Source of the DNA: Chitinophaga sp. E66
Lineage (GTDB): Bacteria > Bacteroidota > Bacteroidia > Chitinophagales > Chitinophagaceae
Assembly (NCBI GenBank): GCA_019285755.1
Contig: CP079103.1
Location: 3,844,001-3,908,000, forward strand
Direction: 5' to 3'
DNA: 64,000 nt
The notes beneath the pieces were generated by a model. The model was not told where the DNA came from and did not search any database. It saw nothing but the letters and a program-made list of their open reading frames with translations. The position numbers were made by a program, and so were the translations under genes. Each line of letters starts with the position of its first letter. Positions within the stretch are counted from its first letter, which is position 1. Of the stretch, positions 21,212 to 31,188 are shown one piece after another.

Positions 21212-24200
21212 ATGAACATGAGCATGAAAACTACCACACCCAAAACCGCCGCCCCCGCACGAAAAACCGTTTTGGTATCCGCCGCTGAGCCGGGCGGCCA
21301 GATCCTCAAATGGAGGCCGAACGCCGTATCCTTTTAGAATTGGGTAATGATATCACCAAAGTGCGGAATAAGACCGACCTGATCACGGTCCTTTCCAATA
21401 AGATTCGGGAGATGTTCACCTTCTCGCATTCTATCGTGACCCTCATCAACCCGGACCACCCTTCCTATACTCCTTTCCTCCTCGACCCCAATCTTCCCCA
21501 TCCAGGGGCATGATCTATATCCCCAGCTGATCGTAGCCCGGTTCTCCATGCACGACGATTTCATCCAGAAGGTCATGGAGAACAACGCACCAACGGTCTT
21601 TATCTGGAATCAGCCCGTTGATGTGCCCGAGAGCCCGAACTTCCTGCGCGTCAACTTCTCTGCCGGCATCCGCGCATTGATGATGACGCCGCTTACCGAT
21701 AACGGGCAGATCATCGGGTTCCTGCATATGTATGCCAAAGACGCAGCAGGCTTTACCGACGAGTTCAAGCGCATCGTAACGGGCATCGCCCGCAGATCTC
21801 CAGCGCCGTGGCCAACATCCAGAAGAACGAGGCCATGCGCCACAGCGAATGGGTCAATGAAGTTCTGCTGTCGCTCAGCAACGAGCTGGTGAAGGTAAGA
21901 GACCGGCAGAACCTCCTGAAAGTGCTGGGCTCTCATCTGAAAGAGGTTGTCCCGTTCACAGGTTGCATGATGACGGTGATGGACGAAAAAGAAGCCAGCT
22001 ATACGGCTTACCTGATGGATTCCGATTCCAGGTTGCAGGAGCTGTCCGACGAAGGGAACGCCCTCCGGCTTCCCACCCCGGCCGATGATGGTATACACGA
22101 TATAGCCTCCTGGTATTATAAACCGCTGGTGTTTGACATGGAAACATTCGACCGGAGGTCCATGCCCCTGTGGTTCCGGCTCCATTATGAGACCGGCGCG
22201 CGGGAAATGATCGTGAAGATCCTCGGCAGTAACGGTCCTTCGCAGTACAGCCTGGTGCTCTTTGCCGACAAACCGGGCGCCTTCGGACAAGAGGCCGTCA
22301 ATATCATCAGCCGCATCTCCGGCCAGCTGTTCACCGTGGTAAGCAATATTTCCGCGAACGAGGAGATCCTGGAAAGGGAAAATGAAAAATCCTTCCTCCT
22401 CGATTTCAGCAGCGATATTGCGGCCGTCCGCAGTAAAGCCGATCTGGCGCTGGCGGTACGCACCTGCCTGAAGAAACTGCATAGCCTGAATGGCTACGCC
22501 ATCCGAAAGGTCAACGAAGATCAGTCTACCACCACACATACATCTACGACGAAACGTACGTATCCGTCAACGACGCACTGGTGCAGGAACTTGTCAACAG
22601 CAAGCTCCCTATATATGACGGACTGCAAGACCGTGTACTGGCCAGTGAGATCCCCTTTTCTTCAGCGTCAACGCCGAGATCGCGCGGGAAATAAAGCGCC
22701 GTACCTGCAATTATGGAAGGAAGCGGGCTTCAATACCATTGCCGGCACTGCGCTGCGGACGGGCAACCAGCAACTCGGCATTTTGTGGATGAGCATCGGG
22801 GACATCAATATGCCCCTGTTAATGGGTATCTGTGCGCAGATTTCCATCGCCATGTCTAACATTATGGCTAATGAAGAAATCCTCCGAAGGGAAAAGGAAG
22901 AAGCCTTCCTCCACAACTTCAGCCGCGACATCGCAGCCCTGCGCACCAAAGACGATTTGGAACGTGCCATTTCCAACGTACTGCACAATGTCCTCAATAT
23001 CCGCCTGGCCATTATCCGCGTCATCGACGAAGATGGCGTTACCTTGTCGCCCTTTATGTTCGACGAAACGAGGCTCGGTAAACGACTGGACCAGTTCCGT
23101 ACGCTGATGGCGCGGACGATCGATATCAATCACGGATTATCCGCCAGGGTATTGCAAAGCGAGGAGCCGGTTGTATTCGATGTGGAGGAAGAAGTAGCGA
23201 ATCGCACGGAGGAGCCAATTGTCTTATTCTGGCAATCGCTGGGCATGCAATGCGCATATGGCGCGCCATTACGGATGGGAGCAACGACTATCGGCCTACT
23301 CTGGCTGCTGACCGACGAGGTGAACCTGCCTGTTTTCAAAAGCATTTGCGCACAAATATCCATTGCCATCTCCAACATCCAGGCGAATGAAAAGATCCTC
23401 GCTTATAAGCAGAAACTGGAAAACGAAAACGACTACCTCCGCGAGCAGATCAAGACCATTTATAACTTTTCGGAGATTGTGGGCAGCGGGGCGCAAATGC
23501 AGAAAGTTTACCGCCTGATGACGCAGGTGGCGGAATCCAATTCCACTGTGCTGCTCCTGGGCGAAACGGGCACCGGCAAAGAGCTGATTGCCCGCGCGAT
23601 CCATAATTCCTCGCCGCGCAAGAGCAAGCTGATGGTTAAAGTAAACTGCGCCGCGCTGCCAACCCACCTCATCGAAAGCGAATTGTTCGGGCATGAGAAA
23701 GGTGCGTTTACCGGCGCTATAGACCGCCGCATCGGCAAGTTCGAGCTGGCCAATAACAGCACCCTCTTCCTCGATGAGATCGGCGAGATGCCCTCGAATT
23801 ACAGGTAAAACTCCTCCGCGTATTGCAGGAAAGGGAACTGGAACGCGTAGGCGGCAAATCCACCATCAAGGTGGATGTCCGCATCATCGCCGCCACCAAC
23901 CGCAACCTGGAAATGGAAGTACAGGCAGGAAGGTTCCGTTCTGATCTCTATTACCGGCTGAACGTTTTCCCCATCCACCTGCCGCCGCTCCGCGAACGCC
24001 TGGAAGACATCGAGCCACTGGCCAACGCCTTTATTGCCAAGTTCAGCAAGAACATCGGCAAGAAGGTCACAGGTATCTCCGCCAAAGTCGTCAAGGAACT
24101 AAAGAGCTACGACTGGCCTGGCAACGTGCGCGAACTGGAGCACCAGGTAGAGCGTGCCATCCTGCTCAGCGAAGACGCCACTATCCGGGAAGTGCACCTT

Positions 24201-24494
24201 CCCCACCGTGCCACCGCCACGGATGGCGAGGCTCCGTTCTCGGTCACCTCCGCCAGAACCCTCGAACAAATTGAGCGGACCTATATCATCGAAGTATTGA
24301 AACGCTGCGGCGGTAAGATTTCCGGTGTGGGCGGGGCAGCGGAGATCCTCGAACTACCGGGAACGACGTTACATTCGAAGATGAAGAAGCTGGGGATTTT
24401 GAAGGGGATTATTTTAATAATGCTTAAAGACACATTTTCTAAAAGGACGCCATGTAGGGATCACGAAATTGATGATCTAAGCATATTTCAGTGA
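21212..24494 (+). CDS. Sigma54-interacting transcriptional activator with repeated GAF domains (frame broken)
   Basis: This is a large enhancer-binding protein of about 1090 residues. Four GAF-like sensor modules are visible, opening with similar helices: [20 protein letters not shown] (21.3 kb), [20 protein letters not shown] (21.85 kb), [20 protein letters not shown] (22.4 kb) and [20 protein letters not shown] (22.9 kb). A coiled segment leads to the AAA+ domain: Walker A GETGTGKE, the sigma54 contact loop [26 protein letters not shown], and [20 protein letters not shown] Fis-type HTH ends near 24.4 kb ([19 protein letters not shown]). Frame breaks lie near 21316, 21505, 21795, 22525, 22662, 22692 and 23805. 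The stop at 24494 runs into the antitoxin gene; one extra G near 24405 would give an earlier stop at 24427. It probably drives the -24/-12 promoters at 20177 and 31467. Confidence 0.88.
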
Positions 24495-25486
24495 GAAGGC
24501 ATAATTATAATCGATACGCTTTTTGTGTGTACAATTCTCTAACCAGGCCATTTCTTCATGACTTCGTTTTATTATTTCATCCGTAGAACAATAACCTAAG
24601 CTATTGATAACACCCTCCAAACACTCGATCTCTTTTAATTCAAACAAATCGCTGTTGAATTTTTTTCCGGGATGAGGATTGAACGCTTCACCGATTCCAC
24701 CGTTCTTGAAATCATGATAGGTAATGGTTATGAAATCATGTTTTCCGGCATATTCGAAAATGCTGTTGAAATTATTAGGTACCGGGCCCATTGGAAGCGC
24801 GTAATATTCAGCTCCACTAATACTATAACCAGTCTTTTTGTAATGCATGAAATCTGAATAGAATAAAAGCTTGTTCAGCTTCGTCTTCCAGGGTTTAACT
24901 TTATCTGCAAAGAAGACAATCATCTCTATTAACTTTGATAAACTTGGAGCTTTATAACCTGTATACAATCCAGGCCTTCCATCTATCTCACCAGTCATTA
25001 AGTATTGAGGCAATTCATTAAATTGAAAGTTCCTTCCGCAACAATCAGTTGATCAATACGTTTATTTAAAGATGATAAAGCTGTACCTTCCAGTGCATTT
25101 GATGCAAGAACCAGTTTCCTGAATTCGCTCGGATCCTCAGCCAGTTGAATTAATCTGGCATTGGAGATACTGGGCATTTCCCCATTTTCATATTGCCGGT
25201 AAACATTAGTACCAAAACCAAGTACCTCTGCCATCTTGGATTGATTCAGGGCATACTTTTCTCTAATTGATTTAATTTGATCTATAAACGGAAGATTATA
25301 TTTCTCCCGATATTGATTGTACGCCTGATTGAGATTCAATGTATCAAGCACCTCATCCGTAAATTCTGACTCATTTTCTTCATCCCGATAATAATGATAC
25401 CGTATGGGGAAAGCCTCTTTTCTAAAAATAATTGTTTCCTCTCTGGTTTCCAGCTGCATTTCTTTGCCGTTAATTGGACTTATCAT
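24477..25486 (-). CDS. HTH-Panacea (SocA-like) antitoxin (frame broken)
   Basis: The N-terminal half (MISPINGKEMQLETREETI, then FIDQIKSIREKYALNQSKMA and GFGTNVYRQYENGEMPSI) contains an XRE/MqsA-type helix-turn-helix. The C-terminal half (SLSKLIEMIVFFADKVKPWK, KLNKLLFYSDFMHYKKTGYS, GAEYYALPMGPVP) is the Panacea/SocA domain (DUF4065), known to neutralise unrelated toxins. The frame breaks near 25015 in a run of A; one more A gives GTFNLNELPQYLMTGEIDG and a single protein of about 336 residues. The toxin-like gene lies eight bases upstream. The region is clearly more AT-rich than its surroundings, suggesting transfer. The HTH probably represses the pair through the repeats at 25876-25930. Confidence 0.82.
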
Positions 25487-25494
25487 AGACTTTT

Positions 25495-25848
25495 CTATTT
25501 AAACTTAAATCTCATGGGGTGTTCAGCCTCATGAAACGATAAACGAACGACCGGGGCTACGAATTCCCCGATGGAAAATTTTATATAAAGTGTAGTGCCA
25601 TTGTAAGTCGCGCCAAAAACACCAATTTCCTTCCAAGGAAACTTTTCATCAGCATCTGGGCCGGAGCAATAGTCTTCGGCAACCAAATTATTAATAATAG
25701 TACGTTGAATTGAAGGTGTGATGCCGAGATCCGCCAGGCATTGCGCATTTTTCGACCTACTATTCATAAAAATCAAACCACTGACTTTAATTCTGTCTTT
25801 TATTTCAGATAGAAATAAATCCGCTTCTGCAACGCTACTTACTGCCAT
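25495..25848 (-). CDS. Putative toxin, MqsR-like
   Basis: The gene encodes about 117 residues from MAVSSVAEADLFLSEIKDRI; a start at 25878 is possible but would overlap the proposed operator. GLIFMNSRSKNAQCLADLGI, NNLVAEDYCSGPDADEKFPW and TLYIKFSIGEF followed by VVRLSFHEAEHPMRFKFK resemble MqsR/RelE-fold mRNA interferases, where a short helical start leads to a beta-sheet ending in a basic Phe/Lys tail. It precedes the HTH-Panacea gene with an eight-base gap, toxin first, as in many Panacea pairs. The assignment rests on gene order and weak family resemblance, so the mechanism (RNA cleavage) is inferred. Confidence 0.68.
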   Translation of the reverse strand: MAVSSVAEADLFLSEIKDRIKVSGLIFMNSRSKNAQCLADLGITPSIQRTIINNLVAEDYCSGPDADEKFPWKEIGVFGATYNGTTLYIKFSIGEFVAPVVRLSFHEAEHPMRFKFK

Positions 25849-25875
25849 AAAAATACGATTAAAAACATCAACAAA

Positions 25876-25930
25876 CAACTCTTTAGTTGCATATTTAACA
25901 CTATATATCTATTTTACAACTTTTTAGTTA
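25876..25930 (-). promoter_or_regulatory. Paired operators CAACT-N4-AGTT before the toxin gene
   Basis: CAACTCTTTAGTTG (25876-25889) and CAACTTTTTAGTTA (25917-25930) are copies of the same inverted repeat, 41 bases apart, about four helical turns. They lie just upstream of the toxin start at 25848 and are the obvious binding sites for the HTH part of the antitoxin. Confidence 0.6.
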
Positions 25931-26070
25931 CACAACAGATAATAAACATACCACTAATGTCAATACTGCCGCTAATAGAATGACCAGGATATAGATTACT
26001 CAAAAACGGGTTGGGGTTAACAGGTAGCAATTAATATGATTGAACAATAAACCAGGGTCATCAATAATAA

Positions 26071-26102
26071 AAAAAAGGGATCATCCACACCGAATGACCC
26101 CT
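26071..26102 (-). terminator. Intrinsic terminator of the 26.1-26.9 kb gene
   Basis: Read on the minus strand, AGGGGTCAT pairs with ATGATCCCT with one mismatch across a short loop, followed by a run of at least six T. It sits 23 bases beyond the stop codon of the minus-strand gene at 26125. Confidence 0.7.
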
Positions 26103-26124
26103 CATCATTTTAATCTTAAACCTC

Positions 26125-26894
26125 CTACATAATAACAAAATTCACCTTATCCACCCCGGTATTACCGCTATTCGGATCATACGCGCTGATGATCATTTCA
26201 TACTCACCCGGAGAAGGAATCGTGGTAGTAGTTTCGAACAGATTAGGAGATATAAACTGCATCATTTCATGTTTTAAGACCTCGCCATTTCGCTTCACCG
26301 TCACCTGCACTTCCATGCTGTCGGAGTTCCAAACACCGCCCTTGTCGATCAGGCAGCCGCACATCATCACCACATTTGCCTGTACTTTCAGCTTGCTTTG
26401 ATCTAAAGTTGATAGTTTAATAAACTGGTGGGTACGAGGTTGCAGGGCGTCCACGATGAAACCGGGAATTTCCAGGATCACTCCATCCCCAATGATATGT
26501 TTTCCCGGAAGCAACCACAGTTCGGTAACAGCGCTCACCTGGGATTGTTTGTGATTCATGGGAGCGAGTACTTCAATACGGACGAAAATGGGCTCGCTGA
26601 TATCCAGTCTTCCTTCAAACTTAGCGGCGCCTTCATCTGCGATCTTTGTGTAGCGGTCTTTCGGCGCTTTCATGATCATGTTCGTATTGCCGGGCGTACC
26701 GGCAGTTTTTCCTGCAATAAGATCTGCCCGCTCAGTTTGTCCTTAATGATAACCTGGGCGCCGCCGATGGAAGAGCCGAGAAACTTAGCGTCCTTCGCTT
26801 TCGCGCGGACGATAATCCTGGTTTCAATGGCGTAAGTATGAATGGAAGCAAAAAGTAATACCAGTAAAACAATGATAATGCGGTTCGGCTTCAT
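26125..26894 (-). CDS. Secreted protein of unknown function (frame broken)
   Basis: A signal peptide (MKPNRIIIVLLVLLFASIHTYA) is followed by about 230 residues rich in beta strands. RIIVRAKAKDAKFLGSSIGG, FIVDALQPRTHQFIKLSTLD and EVQVTVKRNGEVLKHEMMQF suggest two or three Ig-like sandwich modules; the final GEYEMIISAYDP resembles an Ig/PKD-type end. Two cysteines lie in MMCGCLIDKG. The frame breaks near 26690 in a run of A; one more A gives QEKTAGTPGNTNMIMK. I do not recognise a family. It stands alone between the toxin-antitoxin pair and the arsenic operon, with its own terminator. Confidence 0.65.
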
Positions 26895-27095
26895 TGAATG
26901 CGATTTTTTAAAATTAGTTGAATGATTCCAGACATGCTAGTTACAACTTAATTCCAATTTCGACACCAATAGAAACGGAAACCGGCAAAAACCCTAACAT
27001 TAGGATGCGAATCCATCCTGTAATTCCATGCTGCTGAACCGGCGCCATTCCGGCTGAGCAGGCATCGGTCCACTCCTGCGAGCTATGGGTATGAA

Positions 27096-27513
27096 TTATG
27101 CCGACAACCGCGCATTTGCAAAATTCTCACAATATCCCCGGATGATCTCCCGCACTTCCCGGAATTGCTGCATGATTTCCTCCTCGGTACCAGTCGCCTT
27201 TGCCGGGTCCGGGAAGTTCTCATGAAATTTTTCCGCACGTGACGGGAACACCGGGCAGCGTTCCTTCGCATGGTCGCATACCGTAATAACATAATCGAAA
27301 TCGACACCGGCGTATTCGGATACATTGTTAGAAGTGTGCGTGGAGATATCTATGCCCGCTTCAGCCATGATGGCGATGGCCGGGAATTTACGCCATGCGT
27401 TTCCACGCCGGCGCTATAGATTTCAGCAGAATTGCCGGCGAAATGCCGGAGCAAGCCTTCTGCTATCTGGCTGCGGCAACTGTTGCCGGTGCAAAGTACC
27501 AGGACTTTTTCAT
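27096..27513 (-). CDS. arsC: Arsenate reductase, thioredoxin-coupled LMW-phosphatase type (frame broken)
   Basis: ArsC reduces arsenate to arsenite for export. The start at 27513 gives [20 protein letters not shown] once a lost G is restored near 27505; CTGNSCR is the C(X)5R anion-binding loop with the nucleophilic Cys. A second break near 27386 interrupts [40 protein letters not shown] supplies the two further cysteines of the thioredoxin-coupled relay, and [20 protein letters not shown] is the usual acid-loop region. About 139 residues, normal. It is the last gene of the ars operon, starting five bases after the transporter stop. Confidence 0.87.
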
Positions 27514-27518
27514 TTGGA

Positions 27519-28608
27519 TTAAGTTGATTTAATGTTGTTAGTTTCTGTCTCAGGTTGCGGTTTGTACCAGCGCCGCCGTAGCCAGAAGGCGACGTTTACC
27601 AGGGCGATCAGTGCTGGCACTTCCACCAACGGCCCTATCACTCCGGCGAAAGCCTGCCCGCTATTGATGCCGAACACGCCTATGGCCACAGCGATCGCCA
27701 GTTCGAAGTTGTTGCCTGCGGCGGTGAACGAGATGGAAGCATTCTTAGCATAATCGGCTCCGAGATATTTGCCGATGCCAAAGCTGACGAGGAACATGAT
27801 CACGAAGTAAATTGCCAGCGGGATGGCAATACGCACTACATCCATCGGTATCTGCACGATCAATTCTCCCTTTAGGCTGAACATAATGACGATAGTGAAA
27901 AGCAGCGCGATTAGGGTAACAGGTGAAATTACCGGGACAAACTGCTCCCGGAACCAGTTTTCACCCTTCCAGCGGATGAGCCCGAAGCGGCTGATAATTC
28001 CCGCAGCGAACGGAATGCCCAGGTAAATGGCGACGCTCTCCGCGATTTGGCCAATAGTTACGTTCACGTCCAGCCCCTCCATCCCGAAAACCGGTGGCAA
28101 CACGGTAATAAAGAACCATGCATATACACTGTAGAGCAATACCGGAACACGCTGTTCAGTGCTACCAGACCGGCGGCATATTCGCGGTTGCCTTCGGCCA
28201 GCTCATTCCAAACGATCACCATCGCAATACACCGGGCAAGGCCTATGAGTATCAGGCCGGTCATATATTCCGGGTAACCATGCAGGAACAGCAGGGCGAG
28301 GCCGAACATAAGCACCGGTCCGATGATCCAATTGAGGAGCAGCGAGGCGCCGAGAACTTTCGTATTGCGAAACACTTCGCCCATTTTGCCGTAATTGACC
28401 TTCGCCAATGGCGGATACATCATCAGGATCAGGCCGATGGCCAGCGGGATGTTGGTGGTGCCGGTCGAAAAGGAATTGATCAACTTAGCGCTGGAAGGAA
28501 CGAAGTACCCCAGGCCCACTCCCGCCAGCATGGCCAGAAATATCAAAGGGTCAGGTACCGGTCGAGGAAAGACAGGCGTTTGCGCTGCGCAGGATTACAT
28601 GATTGCAT
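27519..28608 (-). CDS. acr3: ACR3-family arsenite efflux transporter (frame broken)
   Basis: The start at 28608 gives [20 protein letters not shown]; one lost base near 28552 interrupts [12 protein letters not shown]. The ten-helix BART/ACR3 fold follows: [60 protein letters not shown] with the conserved Cys of the arsenite path, and [20 protein letters not shown] in the later half. A second break lies near 28135. About 362 residues, typical of bacterial Acr3. It exports As(III) made by ArsC across the inner membrane. It sits between arsM and arsC in the operon. Confidence 0.9.
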
Positions 28609-28645
28609 AATGTTCTTGTTATCTGATTGTCGTGTTCCTTTCTCC

Positions 28646-29487
28646 TTAAGCACAACAATCCGGGCCACAACATGACGGAGTTGCAGGCTTCTCCGCGTAC
28701 ACGGTAATGCTCAGGATACCGGCCTGTTCCGTTTTGAAAGCGGACAGTTCTTCCGGCGTAAGGTATTTGCTGAGAATGTCTTCCGGTATGACGATTGCCT
28801 TTTCCTTTTGAACGGTGATGTTTTGAAATCCGTTCCGGGCAATAAGCCCCAGGTATTCGTCTTTGGGGCTGGCGCCAGATACGCAGCCGGCGTACATTTC
28901 CGCGGCCTGCTGCAGGCTTGCGGGAAGCGTTCCGGTGAGTACCACGTCAGAGATGCTGAAATGCCCGCCGGGTTTCAGTACGCGGAAAATTTCAGAAAAG
29001 ACGCCGTTCTTGTTGGGGACAAGGTTGAGCACGCAATTGCTCACGATCACATCTGCTGAGTTGGCGCTAACGGGCATGCGCTCAATATCGCCCTGTCGGA
29101 ATTCCACATTATGGAAGCCGCGCGCCTCCGCGTTGCGGCGCGCTTTTCGATCATGGCATCGGTGAAATCGATGCCTATTACCTTCCCGGTTTCCCCGGTT
29201 TCTGCACGGGCGATGAAAGCATCGTTACCTGCGCCCGAACCGAGGTCGATCACGACGTTACCCGGTTGGATTTTCGCGAATTGGGTAGGCAGGCCGCAAC
29301 CCAGCCCGAGGTCGGCATCGGCGTTATAACCTTCGAGCTGTTTATAATCTTCGCTCATGATGTTATAAACTTCATCGGAGCAGCAGGAAGCTCCGCAGCA
29401 GGAGGAAGCGTTAGTATCTTTATCCTGTAGGGCGATCTGGGCATACTTCTCGCGTACGAGTTCCTTTAGTTCCTGATCTGTAGGCAT
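28646..29487 (-). CDS. arsM: Arsenite methyltransferase (frame broken)
   Basis: ArsM methylates As(III) using SAM. The start MPTDQELKELVREKYAQIAL at 29487 is chosen over the longer frame. The cysteine patch SSCCGASCCS, then VVIDLGSGAGNDAFIAR (SAM motif I), GKVIGIDFTDAMIEK, VSNCVLNLVPNK with the arsenic-ligand Cys, and YAGCVSGASPKDEY with a second, are family hallmarks. The C-terminus PSCCGPDCC carries another cysteine cluster. The frame breaks near 29125. About 280 residues. It lies between arsR and acr3, with an ArsR-type operator in front. Confidence 0.9.
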
Positions 29488-29507
29488 TGGATGTAATTGT
29501 TTGTTTA

Positions 29508-29523
29508 ATTGCAATATTGCGAT
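29508..29523 (-). promoter_or_regulatory. ArsR-type operator between arsR and arsM
   Basis: ATTGCAATATTGCGAT is a near-perfect palindrome of the form ATnGCAATATTGCnAT. It differs at one base from the copy in front of arsR at 29872. It lies 20 bases upstream of the arsM start, suggesting an internal, ArsR-controlled promoter. Confidence 0.65.
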
Positions 29524-29540
29524 AGATGAGGGCAAAAAAA

Positions 29541-29869
29541 TCAGCAGCAATTGCCTTCAGATACGCTGCTGTCGAAAAACTTCTCAAAGAAGCTGCGATA
29601 CTGTTTCCATGTTTTAGGATCTATGCAGTAGCAGATGGAGGTACCTTCCACGGTGCCCTGGATCAATCCTACCGCTTTGAGCTCTTTGAGGTGCTGGGAA
29701 ATGGTAGCCTGCGCAAGCCCGAGCTCTTCCACCAGGTCGCCGCCTATGCATGCGTTGATCTTCACGAGATGCTGCAGTATGGCGATGCGGGCGGGTGCGC
29801 CAGCGCTTTGGCCATATTAGCGATGTCGTTTTGCTGTTTGGTGAACAGATCGGATTTTGTAGCTCCCAT
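29541..29869 (-). CDS. arsR: ArsR-family metalloregulator (frame broken)
   Basis: The start at 29869 gives MGATKSDLFTKQQNDIANMA; a lost base near 29797 interrupts KALAHPARIAILQHLVKINA. CIGGDLVEELGLAQATISQH is the winged-helix region with recognition helix, HLKELKAVGLIQGTVEGTSI the wing. The C-terminus SVSEGNCC ends in two adjacent cysteines that could bind As(III), besides the Cys of INACIGG. About 109 residues. It is first in the ars operon and should repress it until arsenite binds. Confidence 0.88.
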
Positions 29870-29871
29870 AT

Positions 29872-29887
29872 ATTGCAATATTACGAT
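29872..29887 (-). promoter_or_regulatory. ArsR-type operator in front of arsR
   Basis: ATTGCAATATTACGAT lies two bases upstream of the arsR start and is identical, except for one base, to the operator at 29508-29523. Binding here would block arsR transcription or early elongation. Confidence 0.65.
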
Positions 29888-30414
29888 TAAGGGTTGAGGT
29901 GGCAAAATGTATTTTTAACAAACTCCAGCCTTATATGTATTTAAGCATAATTAACCGTTTTACAGGATTTTATATCTAAAAACATATAATCTACATAAAT
30001 AAGCGATCCTTAGCCTTTCCGCAACACCTGACTAGCACATACTCCTCCTCCGTATTTCCTCCTTCTTATCTCCTGAAAGTCTCCTTATAGGCTCCTTAAG
30101 GGATCCTTATAGGGTCAGCAAGGGCTCCTCCCTGCCTGATTAATACGGTAGACCTACTGTTACCCTGCCGGATCCCTACCGGAGATATGCAGGAACCTAC
30201 AGGAATCCCCGGAGAAGAGGTGGAGATGAAGTAAATATGAAAAGGAGACGATCTAAAGACGGAATACCGGGGCTAACAATCGATTTTTGGGCAAACCCGG
30301 ATACTTCAGCGCATGGCGATGCCATACGGAGGAGGAGCCTGCCGTTCAGCTGTTGGGTTCGCGTGATGTGACAATGAAAAGCTTACAACAAATTCTTCTT
30401 ACAATGGCGCGGGC
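29888..30414. other. Long intergenic stretch without a gene
   Basis: No coding frame is convincing. The left part is AT-rich and should hold the ars promoter. From about 30030 to 30240 one strand is pyrimidine-rich and then purine-rich, containing the 11-bp repeats listed at 30081. The right end should hold the 3' untranslated region of the minus-strand gene at 30415. Confidence 0.5.
30081..30124. repeat. Degenerate 11-bp tandem repeat
   Basis: The units CTCCTTATAGG, CTCCTTAAGGG, ATCCTTATAGG and GTCAGCAAGGG follow each other at an exact 11-base period. The first three are closely related, the fourth only in its AAGGG end. The period is close to one helical turn, so it may be a protein-binding or curved-DNA site. 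Confidence 0.5.
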
Positions 30415-31188
30415 CTATTCCCGTTGGATGTAGGGCTGCCCGTTATCGTTGCGTTGCAGCCTGACAGTTGTTGCGACCGGCTCTTTTGCGGGAGCTTTAT
30501 TGGGTTTGTCTTTTGATGATGTGGTTTCTGCTGGTTGTTCCTCCAACACTGCAATGATATCCGCCGCGTTGTTCCTGCGGCCAAGGGATAGGCCGGATTC
30601 GAAGAACAATCGCACGCGTACGGTAACTAACAACGTGCCCTTGCCGGGGACTTCTATCGACATGTCCGCGCCGGTAAACGGTGTGAAAGCCCCTTCCAGG
30701 TCGATGTACATCGCCGAGGCGTCGGAGCCGGTTACCTTGCCGGTGGTAAAGTCGATGCGGGTGCCGATGAGCTTTACTTCCATGCGAACGGCCCCTTCCT
30801 TCGCGCATATTTGCTGGGCGGGGATGTGAAGGATGCCGTCAGGAGTGAATTCCAGCTCGGTGGAGAAGAAGTCTCTCACGCGCTTGTGCTTGTTGAACCG
30901 GAACCCGGTAAGCCCTGCGTGATTATCGCGGCCCGCATGCAGGATGGTCTTGTTCAGTTGATTGACATGTGCGCCATCGCAGAGGATATCCAGCTCTGTC
31001 GCCAGGGCGCTGCGGATAAGGGCGCCTTTGCGGCTGGCCGCGCCAAAGCGTTTGGCGGCGCGTTTGGTGGCCTTCGACTGCCGGACCTTCCCGGGTACGG
31101 AGCGGAGGAAATATTTACCGTTCCGTTTGTAGCCGATCAGGCCGCCCACCTTGCCGGTAAATGTAACTGCTGAAGTGATTTTTGCCAT
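30415..31188 (-). CDS. Unknown basic protein, possibly DUF6266-like
   Basis: This is an intact 257-residue protein. The N-terminus MAKITSAVTFTGKVGGLIGY followed by KRNGKYFLRSVPGKVRQSKA and a lysine/arginine-rich helix recalls DUF6266-type Bacteroidota proteins, whose role is unknown. The middle is predicted beta-rich (MEVKLIGTRIDFTTGKVTGS, MSIEVPGKGTLLVTVRVRLF), and the last 45 residues are polar, low-complexity and probably disordered (QPAETTSSKDKPNKAPAKEP). There is no signal peptide or membrane helix. The strongly basic N-terminus could bind nucleic acid (inference). It stands alone, with gaps of several hundred bases on either side. Confidence 0.6.
   Translation of the reverse strand: MAKITSAVTFTGKVGGLIGYKRNGKYFLRSVPGKVRQSKATKRAAKRFGAASRKGALIRSALATELDILCDGAHVNQLNKTILHAGRDNHAGLTGFRFNKHKRVRDFFSTELEFTPDGILHIPAQQICAKEGAVRMEVKLIGTRIDFTTGKVTGSDASAMYIDLEGAFTPFTGADMSIEVPGKGTLLVTVRVRLFFESGLSLGRRNNAADIIAVLEEQPAETTSSKDKPNKAPAKEPVATTVRLQRNDNGQPYIQRE

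Noticed and set aside
1..24427. Reading the split receptor, sigma and hydrolase genes as pseudogenes
   Set aside because: Breaks occur in nearly every long gene regardless of function, always short losses in simple sequence, with flanking protein fully conserved; sequencing error is simpler.
30049..30240. CRISPR-like array in the repeat tract at 30 kb
   Set aside because: The units are 11 bases, adjacent and degenerate, with no spacers and no cas genes nearby.
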